Assembly: GCA_027922465.2 (NCBI GenBank)
Contig: BQMF02000010.1
Coordinates: 496,001-560,000 of the forward strand
Direction: 5' to 3'
Source of the DNA: Turritopsis dohrnii
Taxonomy: Eukaryota; Cnidaria; Hydrozoa; Anthoathecata; Oceaniidae
Length of the DNA stretch: 64,000 nucleotides
Each line of letters starts with the position of its first letter. Positions within the stretch are counted from its first letter, which is position 1. This document shows positions 41,759 through 52,389 of this stretch, piece after piece. The translations under genes were made by a program, and so were the position numbers. Under the pieces are notes generated by a model. It was not told where the DNA came from. It ran no database searches and saw nothing but the letters and a program-made list of their open reading frames with translations.

Positions 41759-42121
41759 TTAAGAAAATAAATGACAAAGGTCAGTTAATGATGATGTACG
41801 TACGTATGAAGGAATCCATGAAGAAGTGAACATATAACAATAACCCAGTCCCTTTTGATAATCCATGTAAAATTGACCGTATGCATTGTGAAGAACAAAG
41901 TGTTTATAAGTCGTTTTCGACATTCTTGCAAGGAAATCATGTCTAATACCCATATCGGGATGCTTCGTTAAAATCTCATCAAATGGAATAATTTCATTTA
42001 AATAGGCATAACCTAAAAATTGATAAACGAGCGTAGTATTAAGTTGTCGTATGCTAAGTTCTGGATGTCGTTCTTTTTCCATTTGTATAATTTCTGTAAA
42101 ACAAACCGATTGTTGAAACAT
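41759..42121 (-). CDS. Polinton ORF, unknown (120 aa)
   Basis: An ATG-started ORF of 120 residues, rich in aromatic residues (VYQFLGYAYLNEIIPFDEIL, YGQFYMDYQKGLGYCYMF). I recognise no domain. It is located between the protease and the right TIR, on the minus strand, with its 5' end near the next ORF. A real gene is likely from its length and composition in an otherwise compact element. Confidence 0.5.
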   Translation of the reverse strand: MFQQSVCFTEIIQMEKERHPELSIRQLNTTLVYQFLGYAYLNEIIPFDEILTKHPDMGIRHDFLARMSKTTYKHFVLHNAYGQFYMDYQKGLGYCYMFTSSWIPSYVRTSSLTDLCHLFS

Positions 42122-42199
42122 TCTTTAAGAGTTGGAATATATTAAAACAAAGAGTATATGAAATTTATTTATTTATTCATTTCTAGAATGATAAAAATA

Positions 42200-42616
42200 T
42201 TACAATTCATTTTCAAACCATTCATTGAAAGAATAATAAACATTTGAGAGAGATTGACATAAAAGTTCTTCTACGCTTTGAAGCCATTCGGAATCATCAT
42301 ACAGTTGTTCTTTGCTTATAAAGTCTTTGCATTTCAAGCGTTTTGCACAAAGTTCATTACTTTTCATAAAATCTACCATATGGAATAGATTATAGAAATT
42401 GTCGAAAACCAACTCCTCGATAGATTTCATCACGCAGTCGTGTTGTAGTTGAGATGGATGATCGATTTCACATCCATAACACTTTACTGTTTGCATAAAC
42501 AACGTTTTCATTTCTCGTGCCACAATTTCGCATAATGTTCGACGATAAAGCGACTGTGTGGAATTTAGATCCCATTCATCAATAACACACCATTCTTCCA
42601 AACCTTCGAAATTCAT
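42200..42616 (-). CDS. Polinton ORF, unknown (138 aa)
   Basis: 138 residues starting at an ATG about 105 bp inside the right TIR, so it would be the first gene transcribed from that end. It is acidic overall with several Cys (CYGCEIDHPSQLQHDC might bind metal). No named family is recognised. Its position mirrors the unknown ORF next to the left TIR. Confidence 0.5.
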   Translation of the reverse strand: MNFEGLEEWCVIDEWDLNSTQSLYRRTLCEIVAREMKTLFMQTVKCYGCEIDHPSQLQHDCVMKSIEELVFDNFYNLFHMVDFMKSNELCAKRLKCKDFISKEQLYDDSEWLQSVEELLCQSLSNVYYSFNEWFENEL

Positions 42617-43254
42617 TTTTGAAAAACAAACTTTTCTAACAATTTGCTGGTGTTCCTCTCGAAAGTAAAATTCAACTGTTACACTTGAATGATTATATTA
42701 ATGACTGTATTAATGAATGTACAACGCTGATTGGTTCTTGAGGTTGTGACGTCAGAGGTGATGTAGAACCGGCCTTTTATATCTACTGTAATCAAAGCAG
42801 TTGAACATGGAACTTGTACTGAAAGAAAAATGGAACTTACACATCCTCCGTGGTCAAGATTGCTGTTTGCTGCATTTACAATTGCATGCGTTCGTTCAAG
42901 CGAAATATCTTTTTTTAAAACTTAAAAGTAAAAACATTAAGTAGATCTATCTTTAAATCGATTAACCAGTGAAAATGTGCATCGTCACTTTCAATCGAAA
43001 AAGGAGCCCTTTCCTTGAACTTGTAGATACAGTGTCTTACCTTGAATCACAACGGTTTTTTCTTTGGATGGATTCAAATAACTCATTGCACATATTTGTT
43101 CCTTTAATACAGAATAAATAAAGTTGCATTACAAAGTTGGATATGTACCGTGGCCCATTAGTGACATCTAGATCAATTTTATTCCATCAAATACAATTTA
43201 TTATTGAGTTAACATTATCACGTTTTATCTGCCTATGCCACCTTTCTCGATCAA

Positions 43255-43800
43255 AAAAATATCGACCCCATTAGAAAATATTTACTTAAATTATCACGTC
43301 CTTTTGAGTTAACTGTCCATTTCGTTTATTATCACGCTTTTCCCGAACTAACTGTCTATTACGTAACTATTAACGTGCCTTTCCCGAACTAACTGGCCAC
43401 TGTGTAATCATTATCGCGCCTTTCCCGAACTAACTGGCCATTATATTATCTTGACATCGCTCCCAAATTAACTGTCCATTTCTTAAGAATTATCACGCCT
43501 TTTTAAACTAACTGTCCATTTCGTATATTATCGCGCCTTTCCCGAACTAACTGCCCATTACGTAATAATTAACGCGCCTTTCCCGAACTAACTGTCCATT
43601 ACGTAATTATTAACGCGCCTTTCCCGAACTAACTGTCCATTACGTAATTATTAACGCGCCTTTCCCGAACTAACTGTCCACTATGTAATCATTATCGCGC
43701 CTTTCTCGAATTAACTGCCCATTTCGTGCACTAACGTGCTTTTCCCGAACTAACTGTCCATTACGTAATCATTAACGTGCCTTTCCCGAAATAACTCTAC
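43255..43800. repeat. Subterminal repeat array, left arm (IS3EU-like)
   Basis: About ten units of the form CGCGCCTTTCCCGAACTAAC + TGTCCATTACGTAAT. Its inverted counterpart is 45765-46215. Such arrays are probable transposase-binding sites. Confidence 0.9.
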
Positions 43801-43982
43801 CGTAATTAAATGTTTACTTTAATTCACATGTCTGTGGAATTTCATCAGCAATCCACAATCACAGCAAAGCAGTAGTGCTTACAGGAAGATAAATGGTATT
43901 AGACTCGTTTCCTATTTTGTATTGAAGTGGTGGGGCTTAGAAGAGAGAGTGCAGTATGAGTGATATATAGATATAAGGATAT

Positions 43983-45155
43983 ATGGGAGATTCAAGAGAA
44001 GACATTATTTCTCGTTATTTTCATTTGGATTACAGCTACAATGAGATTTTATGCACTCTGCAAGAACTGTATGGAATAAAGATATGTAAACGTCAGTTAC
44101 ACAGAATATTGCGACAGCAGAAGTTGTACCGAAGAAAGGAAAATAGCTGTATTAACGATATTTTGATTGCAGTGAGTATTGAGATAATAAATGGAGCTGG
44201 ACGATACTTTGGCTATCGTAACATGCACCAAAAGTTAAGAAGTATAGGGTATACTGTTGATCGTGAAACTGTAAGAATAGGTATTAAGGCTTTACATCCA
44301 GATGGGGTATCGATGAGAACAGCTAGACGATTAGTGCGACGAAAATACTCTAGCAACTAGAGGGCCAAACTATCTGTGGCACCTGGAGGCTATGACAAAT
44401 TGAAACCATTTGGATTTGCCATCCATGGTGCCATAGATGGTTACAGTCGTAGAGTGTTATGGCTTCATGTTTGTAAAACTAACAATGACCCAAAGGTAGT
44501 AGCATCCTTTTATTTGCGATGTATTGGACAGCAAAATATAGTTCCAAGGTGCGTTCGAACTGATAGAGGGTCAGAAAACATTATTATTGCTGGTGTTTAG
44601 CGATATCTGCGACGATATGGAACAGATCAAATGGCAGGACACTTAAGTTTTTTGTTTGGTAGTTCAACTGGTAACCAAAGGATTGAATCATGGTGGTCTT
44701 TATTCAAACGTAATTGTTCAGGATGGTGGATAAATATGTTTAAAGATTTAGTTGATTTGGGAATTTATGATCCAGACGTTTCATTTCACGTTGAATGTGC
44801 AAGGTTTTGCTTCATGCCCATTCTGCAGAATGAACTTGACGAGACAATTTTACTATGGAACAATCATAGGATAAGAAAAGTTAGAAATTCTGACGCTCCA
44901 TCGGGGCGCCCAAATATCTTATATTTTTCTCCAAGACTGACTAATGTGCCGGAATGTGGTTACGCTTTGAACAGCAGAGACCTGAACATTGCATTACAAA
45001 TGATAGAAGATCCAAATGCGCTGCCATGTACGCCAGAAATGAATGAATTATGCAAGCGATTGATGACAAGAAATAATTTAGCCTTACCGAAAAATCCAAA
45101 GGGCGCCAAAGATTTATTTATGGCATTGATTCAAGAAATAGATAATTTTGTATAG
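43983..45155 (+). pseudogene. IS3-like integrase-core transposase, broken
   Basis: Three open blocks lie in the same frame: 43983-44357, 44376-44597 and 44631-45155. The N-terminus has a helix-turn-helix (YSYNEILCTLQELYGI..RQLHRILRQ). The core keeps the second D (VRTDRGSEN) and the E (NQRIESWW). The first D region is damaged. A short insertion brings in a TAG near 44358, and a base missing near 44385 restores frame but removes the D. A further in-frame TAG lies at 44598-44600. This copy cannot encode an active enzyme. Confidence 0.82.
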
Positions 45156-45764
45156 TTCTTAGGAATTCATTTTATAAGAATTACACTATCCTTTTTAACT
45201 GCAATGGGTTTTTTTTCTAACAAAGTCATGGTTTTGTATGTTTGAACAAGATGTTTGGAGACATTACAGTATATTTAACTGAGAATTTCTCCTCACAATA
45301 AGCTCCTGTATGTAACATGATTGAAGTTACCTTTGGTTGAAAATTGTCAAAGAAAATAAGTACAAAAATGTTGAGCTATTATGTTTGTTAAAGTTTAAAA
45401 AATTTAAAAAATATTGATAGAGAACCGAACATTAATGATTTGAAACAAAAATTTGTGTTTTAATATTATGATAGACTTAAAAGTCATGTAGAAAGACCTT
45501 AAAACTAGTAGCTGGAGCTTCACTTCATCACTTCACTTGTTGTTTTGAAGTTAAAGTTTCATTAAACTGTTTGTTTTCCTCGTAGTTGATGAAAATTGGT
45601 TGCTTTAGGTGTTTTTGATTATTTCGTAATTATGATATCGCTTTTAACTTTGCACAAGTCACACGCAGTTCCAGAAACAAATTAATTGACTCATTTTTCC
45701 GACACTTCTAGCTGCCATCTTTCCATCTTTTCAAGCGCTGACTTTCCCGCCATCAGCCATTTGT

Positions 45765-46215
45765 TCCAGAAAGGCGCGTTAATAATTACGTAATAGACAG
45801 CTAGTTCGGGAAAGGCGCGATAATAAACGAAATGGCCAGTTAGTTCGGGAAAGGCGCGTTAATAATTGCGTAATGGACAGTTAATTCGGGAAAGGCGCGT
45901 TAATTATTACGTAATGGGCAGTTAGTTCGGGAAAGGCGCGATAATATACGAAATGGACAGTTAGTTTAAAAATGCGTGATAATTCTTAAGAAATGGACAG
46001 TTAATTTGGGAGCGATGTCAAGATAATATAATGGCCAGTTAGTTCGGGAAAGGCGCGATAATGATTACACAGTGGCCAGTTAGTTCGGGAAAGGGACTTT
46101 AATAGTTACGTAATAGACAGTTAGTTCGGGAAAAGCGCGTTAATTATTACGTAATGGACAATTAGTTCGAGAAAGGCGCGATAATATACGAAATGGACAG
46201 TTAGCTCAAAATTTA
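45765..46215. repeat. Subterminal repeat array, right arm (IS3EU-like)
   Basis: The inverted counterpart of 43255-43800, built from GTTAGTTCGGGAAAGGCGCG units with TTACGTAATGGACA spacers. The preceding 45156-45764 holds no gene. Confidence 0.9.
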
Positions 46216-47424
46216 TTTAAGTAAATATATTTTCTTGTAATGGAAGGATTAAATAGTGGCATAGGCAGATAAAACGTGATAATGTTAACTCAATAATAAA
46301 GTGTAGTTGATGGAAAAAAATGTCACTAATGGGCCACGGTAGATATGATATTAAAATAGTTTGCTTCAAATTTTGGAAACATTTTTGATTGTGTACTTAC
46401 ATTCATGAGGAACTGGGAATTATGTGCTGTAGGAAGGTAGGTACCATATATGAACTTAGAAGCTTCTTTATAACTAGTATGTTTAAGTTCCATTACATAC
46501 AATGTTATAACTTCTGGAAATATGACAAAACGAATTGTGTCATGATAAGTAGAAACCATGTTGATTTTCATTTCCGTGCGTTCGGTACCACCAAAATCCA
46601 CAATGTTGTCTTCGTCCCTGTTTCTTTCATATAGCAACATATTATGTGTTTCATTTATATATTGTTCTGTGGTATCTCCAAGCATTGACTTCAACGAGTT
46701 TATATAAATACTTTCCTCTTTTTTAGCGTTAGCTTTGAAGGCGCTAATGGACTTCGTATTACGAAGGGCGTCAAGCCTTTCGGAATTGTGATACCCTTTT
46801 AATCGTCGCTGATAAGGTCAATCAAAAACGACTTCTTTGAGCGAATAAAAGTAAGGAGATCTGTGTTGGTTTCATCGTCAAGATCTAAAATTAGGAAAGA
46901 ATCATTCATGATAATAGAAAAAGGTATAATGAGAATGATGATTTTGTTTTAGATTTCTCCATGGAATGGAAAGTAACCTTACCAGATTCTCTCATTGTAT
47001 TCTTCACGTCGTTATATTCACTCTCTTTGTTGTAATTGTCGTTATGGCTAACTATAAATGTAACATTATTAATACAAAATAATGTCAATAAAACAAACTG
47101 TAAGTTTTCTACGTTTATTGCAAATTTCAGAGGGATTGTTAACACAAAAGAAGAGTTTAAGTAATTAAGCGAATTATGATTTACATACTTCATTGTAAAA
47201 ATAGATCAGAACGTCTGAATGCGTATGCAAGAAATCAGTGCTTACCTGGTGAAGTATCAATATCATTCCATGCAGAATGTAAACGTTGTTTATCATCGAC
47301 GTTGGCAGTTTTTGTTTCAGAGCTTGTCTTCGTAGCTGGTTGCGTCGTCACACCACCTTAAAGGTGAACATTTTTTTAGAATATGTACAAAATATATAAC
47401 GACGACAAAGTCCAAGCATAATTG

Positions 47425-48240
47425 CTAGAAATGCATAACCAAACCTTGAAGTTTATGTTCTTTGCCATTACAAGACGGTCTGAGACATTTTAAAGGTTTG
47501 CGTTTCTTCTTTGGTGACTTGACAATTTCCTCTTCGTTTACTACATTCTTTTCCAGCTCTTCATTAGCAGAATAGCTTGAACTTGAAGTATCAATAAAAC
47601 ATTTGAACGAACGTGAAATCACTTTGCTTTTAACCAAGTCTGGATCGGTTGCCATGGATGTTAACACTTTCTTTTCGTACACGTTCTTTTTCCTTGTGCA
47701 ACAGCGTGCCATGTTCGCTATCCAGTAGCGTAACTCGGCAAAATCACCTTCATCAAGCTTTTCCATACTTCTGTTAACCATAGAATACGCATTAAACCAC
47801 AGATGTACACCACAGTCATAACCATTTTCTTGTATGTTAATATCTGTTGGGGATATAAACTTCCATTCGTCAATATCTATTTCTAAGCCTGAACGATTGA
47901 GGGCGTGCTTTAAGAACGAAAAAACAGTTGATAAAACTTCTGGATACATTCTGTGAAAAGAATCGAAATGACACATCACTCTTTCTTGCATATAAATCCC
48001 CACTATTGACCAGTGTCGATCAACTGATGCCCCTCGATGATGTATAGGAATCAAGATTAAATCATCGGCTATCAGTTCTTCACCATTCGCATTAGTTCCC
48101 GCCAGAGTTGGTCGTTGCTGTTCCAGAGATGTGTAAAAGTACGTGTCAAACACTCTCACTTTAAAATCCCTTTCGCTGGTTGCCAACTCTTTAAGGAAAC
48201 AGTTGATGACATCAGAATTTAACAATTTTCTTTGACACAA
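47425..48240 (-). CDS. Ulp1/C48-type protease domain exon
   Basis: This is the longest open piece of the split gene. It holds a full papain-like Ulp1 core of about 200 residues with all catalytic positions (H, D, Q, C as above) and ends in a basic Lys-rich segment (KSPKKKRKP) before a donor at 47444/47445. There is no ATG at its start. Upstream in another frame, IWFGDLDLNNEVIS continues the same domain, separated by one missing base near 48250. The coding region begins directly at the border of the right tandem-repeat arm, so any further N-terminal exons were not captured or are lost. Confidence 0.8.
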   Translation of the reverse strand: MCQRKLLNSDVINCFLKELATSERDFKVRVFDTYFYTSLEQQRPTLAGTNANGEELIADDLILIPIHHRGASVDRHWSIVGIYMQERVMCHFDSFHRMYPEVLSTVFSFLKHALNRSGLEIDIDEWKFISPTDINIQENGYDCGVHLWFNAYSMVNRSMEKLDEGDFAELRYWIANMARCCTRKKNVYEKKVLTSMATDPDLVKSKVISRSFKCFIDTSSSSYSANEELEKNVVNEEEIVKSPKKKRKPLKCLRPSCNGKEHKLQGLVMHF

Positions 48241-48299
48241 TGTTCTTAATCATCACCACTTATGACTTCATTGTTTAAGTCAAGATCACCAAACCAAAT

Positions 48300-48605
48300 C
48301 TGTAGTTCTTGGGTGTTAGAGGTATTTCGATGTTTGGAATTTTAACGCCAAGGTGAAGGGTGTGGCACAGTTTGTTTTAAGTCCAAAGTAACCCTCATGG
48401 GTTGGGCATTTGTCTAATAAGAGTGAAAAGTTGTAACAATTTAGTTCCCAGTTCCCAAATTGCAATGTTCTGAAGATATGTAGTTCTTGGGCGTCAGAGG
48501 TATTTCGATGTTTGGAATTTTTACGCCAAGGTGAAGGGTGTGGCACAGTTTGTTTTTAGTCCAAAGTGACCCTCATGGGTTGGGCATTTGTCTAATAAGA
48601 GTGAA
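48300..48605. repeat. ~178-bp tandem repeats, right arm of the composite element
   Basis: About two units in inverse orientation to 27180-28345 (GGGCATTTGTCTAATAAGAG recurs 178 bp apart). The array is shorter than the left arm. It is followed by the terminal AAAATGTGGTGCTGG units and the end at 48713. Confidence 0.92.
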
Positions 48606-48722
48606 ATTTCTATTGCTAAGTAATTTTTTGGGGAGGAATTAAAAATGTGGTGCTGGAAAATGTGGTGCTAGAAAAATGTGGAGCGGAAAATGTGGTGCTA
48701 ACTTCACGTTGGTACAAAGAAC

Positions 48723-51700
48723 CAACCAAAAGGATCCCAAAGCAACTTTAGTCAGTATAATTAAAGAAGATGCACATTTCCAAAACTGAAGATGAAGAAT
48801 AAAATCTGTAGCAGTAATTTATTATTATCTTATATTACATTATTATGATTCAATGGTGATTTTTCGTTTCATTTTATAAACAGAATGAAAAGGTATGTTT
48901 TGTTTTTGAGATTAATGTCTGAGATTTTTTCTAAAAAAAGATCATTGTTTGTTTCAAATGTGGGCTGTAATGCTTTTTAAGCTCTGGATGCGTGCAGCTC
49001 AGCTTAAGTTCCATCTCAGCTCCAACTATCTGCCTACTATGCATCACTTTTTATATCTTTAATGTTTAACTCTTAATGTTTAAAGCTTATGTGCTTGTAT
49101 AGCTAATACTTTGAAATGCAGTATTGTTTTTTGTTGGTGATCAGTAGTTTTTAGGTTATCAATGTCTCTAATTATGGACAGCCTTCCTAATTTTGATATA
49201 CAATTCGAAACACTTCAACTTTCAGTTTTGTATTTTTCATAATCAAAATTTTTGTTTGCTTTTTTGTTTACAATTAGTCCATTCGTAAAAAGGAAGATTG
49301 ATAGCAATGTTAAATGTTTGAAGTTTGTGTATGATTTACTTACGTAATTACTTTGAAATCAGAAATGATCAATGTACACTCATTATTCTGTATACTTTAT
49401 TCCAAAATAAAGTAAGTATTTTTCATTCAGATGTAAATAAATATATAGTCTGATGGTATATATAGTTTAAAGTGTTTGTAGTGTAATAAAGTTTTTGTAG
49501 TGTCAATTGTGCTTTTATGAAGCTCTGAGGAGTACGTATAATATTCTACTGTAGTGTGATACTTCTATCTAACTAAGAAGTTGTAGTAAGAAGTTTTGAG
49601 TCAAAGAGCTATGTGTTTGTATTAGGGAAAACTGTTTCAATGTTTAAGCCTTTCTAGATAAAAAAGATTTTTTTTTGTTTCTTGTTTGGGTTGTAATACT
49701 TTAATACCGTTTCCTCCTCAGCTCTAACATTAAGTAGTGGTTGTCTGCTCTGTACCACTTTTGATTGATGATTTTCTAGCTAAGTTATACTGACAATGCC
49801 CCTATTTATGAATGTTCTTCCTAATCACGATTGTTAATGAACAATTACGTTGTGTTCAATTTTTACGTGCTGTGTGGACCCGTGTTTGCTAGTGTTATCT
49901 GTTGTGAATTTATTCCTGTTTGTATGTGGCTTGTGTGTGGGTCGAACGTCATATAAACTATTATGTATTTGTTATTATTTTATGTTTGTTGATTTGTTTG
50001 TTGATATGTTTTTTCTATAATCGCGTTTTGTTTTGTAATAATATAGCCTTGATCATTATCCTGGCAAATTGAAATGTTCCAACTGTGTATAAATTCAAAA
50101 TACTGTACTATTAGTAACACAATACAAAATTTTGGTAATTTTTGGTATAAATTTATAGAGCATATACTTTTAATGATCAAGATCTTTGATTACTTTTTGT
50201 ATTTGCAACATTGGGAATTCTGTTTGTATGTAATTAAGAAGATTGGAAGTGCATATCAAATGTTTAAAGCATATTATGTGATTTTCATACGTAATCACTG
50301 TGATATCAGAGAAGATCAATATAAACTTAATTGTATTTTGTATACCCAAAATAAACAATGTTTCATGTCATTCAGATGTAATGCAATAAAGTTTTACATA
50401 ATATCAATTACACTTTCGGCATGCCTTGTAAAGATCATTCAACCTTTTCAAATTTCTCAAAGAATTTTTATAAACTTTTCTTCTATTGTGTTAGATTAAA
50501 ATAGGTCATTTGGGTTGATTGTTATGTCACACATTTCTTTTATATGTAATTTGTGTATTGTTTATGTAATTATAAAAGTACTTTTTACATTTCTCACTCT
50601 CATTCAAACATTCAAAAGAGTCAACATATAATTTCAAATAATTTATTCATTAAAATTTTCACTGGTAGCACACCTTTGGTCAGCTGTTTGAACATATTTA
50701 ACTTCAATATTTCAATAACAAAACTCATTTTATTTTGTGTGTTACAATTCCCACCTGCTGTGTACAGTCTACACTGAAGCAGCAGTCAATGTTGTATTGT
50801 GTTGTATTTTATTGTCCAATCATTCAAAACCATTCAAGTTTCAAGAATGTTATTGTTAGTCTTCCATTTTCATACTTCAGCTGATTTTTCAGAAATCCTT
50901 CTGCCCATAAGGGCATCTTGTTTATTTTCATTTATTAAACCCTAAAAAACGAGAATGGTTTACACAAAAGATATGCTCACAAAAATGTCCAAGAAGAGCA
51001 ATATCACTGTCGCCGTTCTCTTCAATGAAAAGAGAGAATATCTTCTATATTATAGGAATTAGCTACACATCAAATAAACATGCAAACGTGGAAGAGTTTG
51101 TTGATGAAAACAAATAAGGCTAACTAGTTAAACTAATCCTTACTTAGCCTGTTTTCTAATAAACCCCGCTTTCCAAGATGCGGCACTTATTCGCGGGCGA
51201 CGTTTGTTACAAATGTTCGGCTATAAGTGCAGCTTTTAATATCAGAGCTTATTAGAGGGCGGCCTTTATTAGAGGAAATACAGTATGCTAATGTGCAAGT
51301 GTCCTTCTTGCATACATGTATTATAATAGTTCACTTTTAATAAATACAAGATGTCGAAATATTAAGTTCTACTTTTGGTGATAATGCTTTTCGTCAATGA
51401 TCTTGTATATGTTCAATATTTTGGTCTAGTACATATTAAAAAGATTTACAAATCCACATTATCAGACTTAGACAACTTCTAAGTTGAAGGTGATAAACTT
51501 TATAAGTCACTTAACACCCGCTGTTTTCTTTATGTAAATGCTCTTCCAACTTCCACTATAATGCTAATGGTTCAATTGTTGATGTAAATATTTTAGGGCT
51601 ATCCCAGTAAACACAAAACGTCTTTAAGATGTCTCAAACTGGTACGGACATCTTTGAGACTAGTCAAGACTTACTTGACAGGCCTTTAATAAAACGTAAT

Positions 51701-52389
51701 TCACAAGACGTCATAAAGACGTTTTTGACGTGCCTATCATAAAATGTCTTTCAAATGTGGTTTGAATTAGCGTCTTATGCGTCTTTTTCCGAAAAACTTA
51801 GACACAGTGTCGGCAAAGTTTGTTATAGCAAACGGAACTGCAGAAAGCGAACAACACATTTTCCCTATACTTTCTACATCAGGGATTTAAGAACTCGATC
51901 TCAATGTCAATTCGGGTGGCAAAAGAAAGATAAGAGATATATTTTCGTCACGCAAGAAGAACGTCAATTTTTGAAAGCTTAACAGTAATATATCTACAGA
52001 CGTATTTAGCTCCTCTACGTTAGCCATATTGTAATCAATGAGTATCAAACCCCGCCTCGTTTTCATGTAACGGAAAATAAATTCGGGAAATGTGTATTAT
52101 AAATTTATTATAAAAAATGCTGATGGCTTTGTATGCTACTATTGATTAGCTGGTAGTTAAGTAGATAGGCGGATGTACACAATGTACATAATAGATAAAT
52201 TTTCTTTATAGAGAGATTACTTTTTGCATTATTGAAAATTTTTATCGTGTTTTTACTTTATGGTTTTAATTTAATGAATAGGAAATACGCAAGGCATTAA
52301 CAGAAAGGATTCACAAGAAATTGTCAACAAGTATCTTACATATGGATTACTTTTACTATAAAATTTCTTATTAGAAACATAAACAAAGA
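48723..52389. other. Gene-poor AT-rich region
   Basis: No supportable coding region. Open frames such as 50074-50499 have low-complexity composition and no start context. The last about 250 bp (from about 52145) form the 5' flank of the next BTB gene and resemble the flank of the gene at 59152 (GTAGTTAAG..., TTTTTATCGTGTTTTTAC...TTTTAATT, AATGAATAGGAAATA). Confidence 0.4.
51600..51760. repeat. Possible MITE rich in ACGTCTTT palindromes
   Basis: AAAACGTCTTTAAGATGTC near 51617 and AAGACGTCATAAAGACGTTTT near 51706 are inverted relatives. GACATCTTTGAGACTAG lies between. The pattern suggests a short inverted-repeat element, but clear ends and a target duplication were not found. Confidence 0.4.

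Larger units (their letters stand above)
28961..42787. mobile_element. Complete Polinton/Maverick, 13.8 kb
   Basis: Terminal inverted repeats of 66 bp (28961-29026 and 42722-42787) are identical by eye. They begin AGTAGATATAAAAGGCCGG, carry the palindrome TGACGTCA, and are flanked by a 6-bp duplication GTAATC (28955-28960, 42788-42793). AG termini and a 6-bp duplication are classic for Polintons. Genes: unknown ORF (+), pPolB (-), packaging ATPase, two small ORFs, integrase, minor capsid, small basic protein, major capsid and protease (all +), then two unknown ORFs (-). No stop or frameshift was seen in any core gene. It inserted in an intron of the macro-domain gene. Confidence 0.96.
43146..46341. 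mobile_element. IS3EU-like DNA transposon, 3.2 kb
   Basis: The left end TACCGTGGCCCATTAGTGAC is matched by its inverse at the right end. The flanks are GATATG on both sides (43140-43145, 46342-46347), a 6-bp duplication. Inward lie long inverted arrays of about 50-bp subterminal repeats (CGCGCCTTTCCCGAACTAAC with TGTCCATTACGTAAT; left about 43255-43800, right about 45765-46215). A broken IS3-like DDE transposase is inside. The 6-bp duplication and TA start agree with the IS3EU group, from family knowledge. It sits in an intron of the Ulp1-macro gene. Confidence 0.82.
28362..48300 (-). pseudogene. Ulp1/C48 protease - linker - macro-domain gene, split by two transposons
   Basis: Minus-strand exons in order: up to about 48297-47445 (Ulp1 domain); 47246-47356; 46983-47051; 46401-46884; 43041-43101; 42841-42908; 28763-28903; 28362-28666. 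Introns have GT/AG ends and mostly compatible phases. The protease shows H (DRHWSIVG), D (CHFDSFHR), Q (NIQENG) and C (YDCGVH). The macro domain shows VVIQGDIS, AIVNAANSNLDHGG, YVIHAVGPRWG and SAISCGIFGT. Ulp1 enzymes remove SUMO-like modifiers; macro domains bind or hydrolyse ADP-ribose. The frame is lost by apparent single-base deletions near 48250, 46800 and 28885. The IS3EU-like element lies in the fourth intron and the Polinton in the sixth. About 700 residues in total; the start is not found. Confidence 0.75.
27067..48713. mobile_element. 21.6-kb nested composite transposon (Pack-MULE-like)
   Basis: The left end ACCAACGTGAAGTTAGCACC is matched by its exact inverse at the right end. The inverted similarity continues for over 100 bp through repeated CACCACATTTTCC units and then into about 178-bp tandem repeats. 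The flanks are the same 9 bp, ACAAAGAAC, at 27058-27066 and 48714-48722. A 9-bp duplication and long TIRs fit the Mutator group; KDZ/Zisupton types are alternatives. The cargo is one minus-strand Ulp1-macro gene. A Polinton and an IS3EU-like element inserted later; without them the unit is about 4.6 kb. No transposase of its own is visible. Confidence 0.85.

Noticed and set aside
43140..46348. CRISPR-like array from regular ~50-bp repeats
   Set aside because: Repeats are imperfect, occur in two inverted arms inside a TIR element with 6-bp target duplication, in a eukaryotic context.
50074..50499. 141-residue plus-strand frame in the gene-poor region
   Set aside because: AT-driven composition without motif; no support as a gene.
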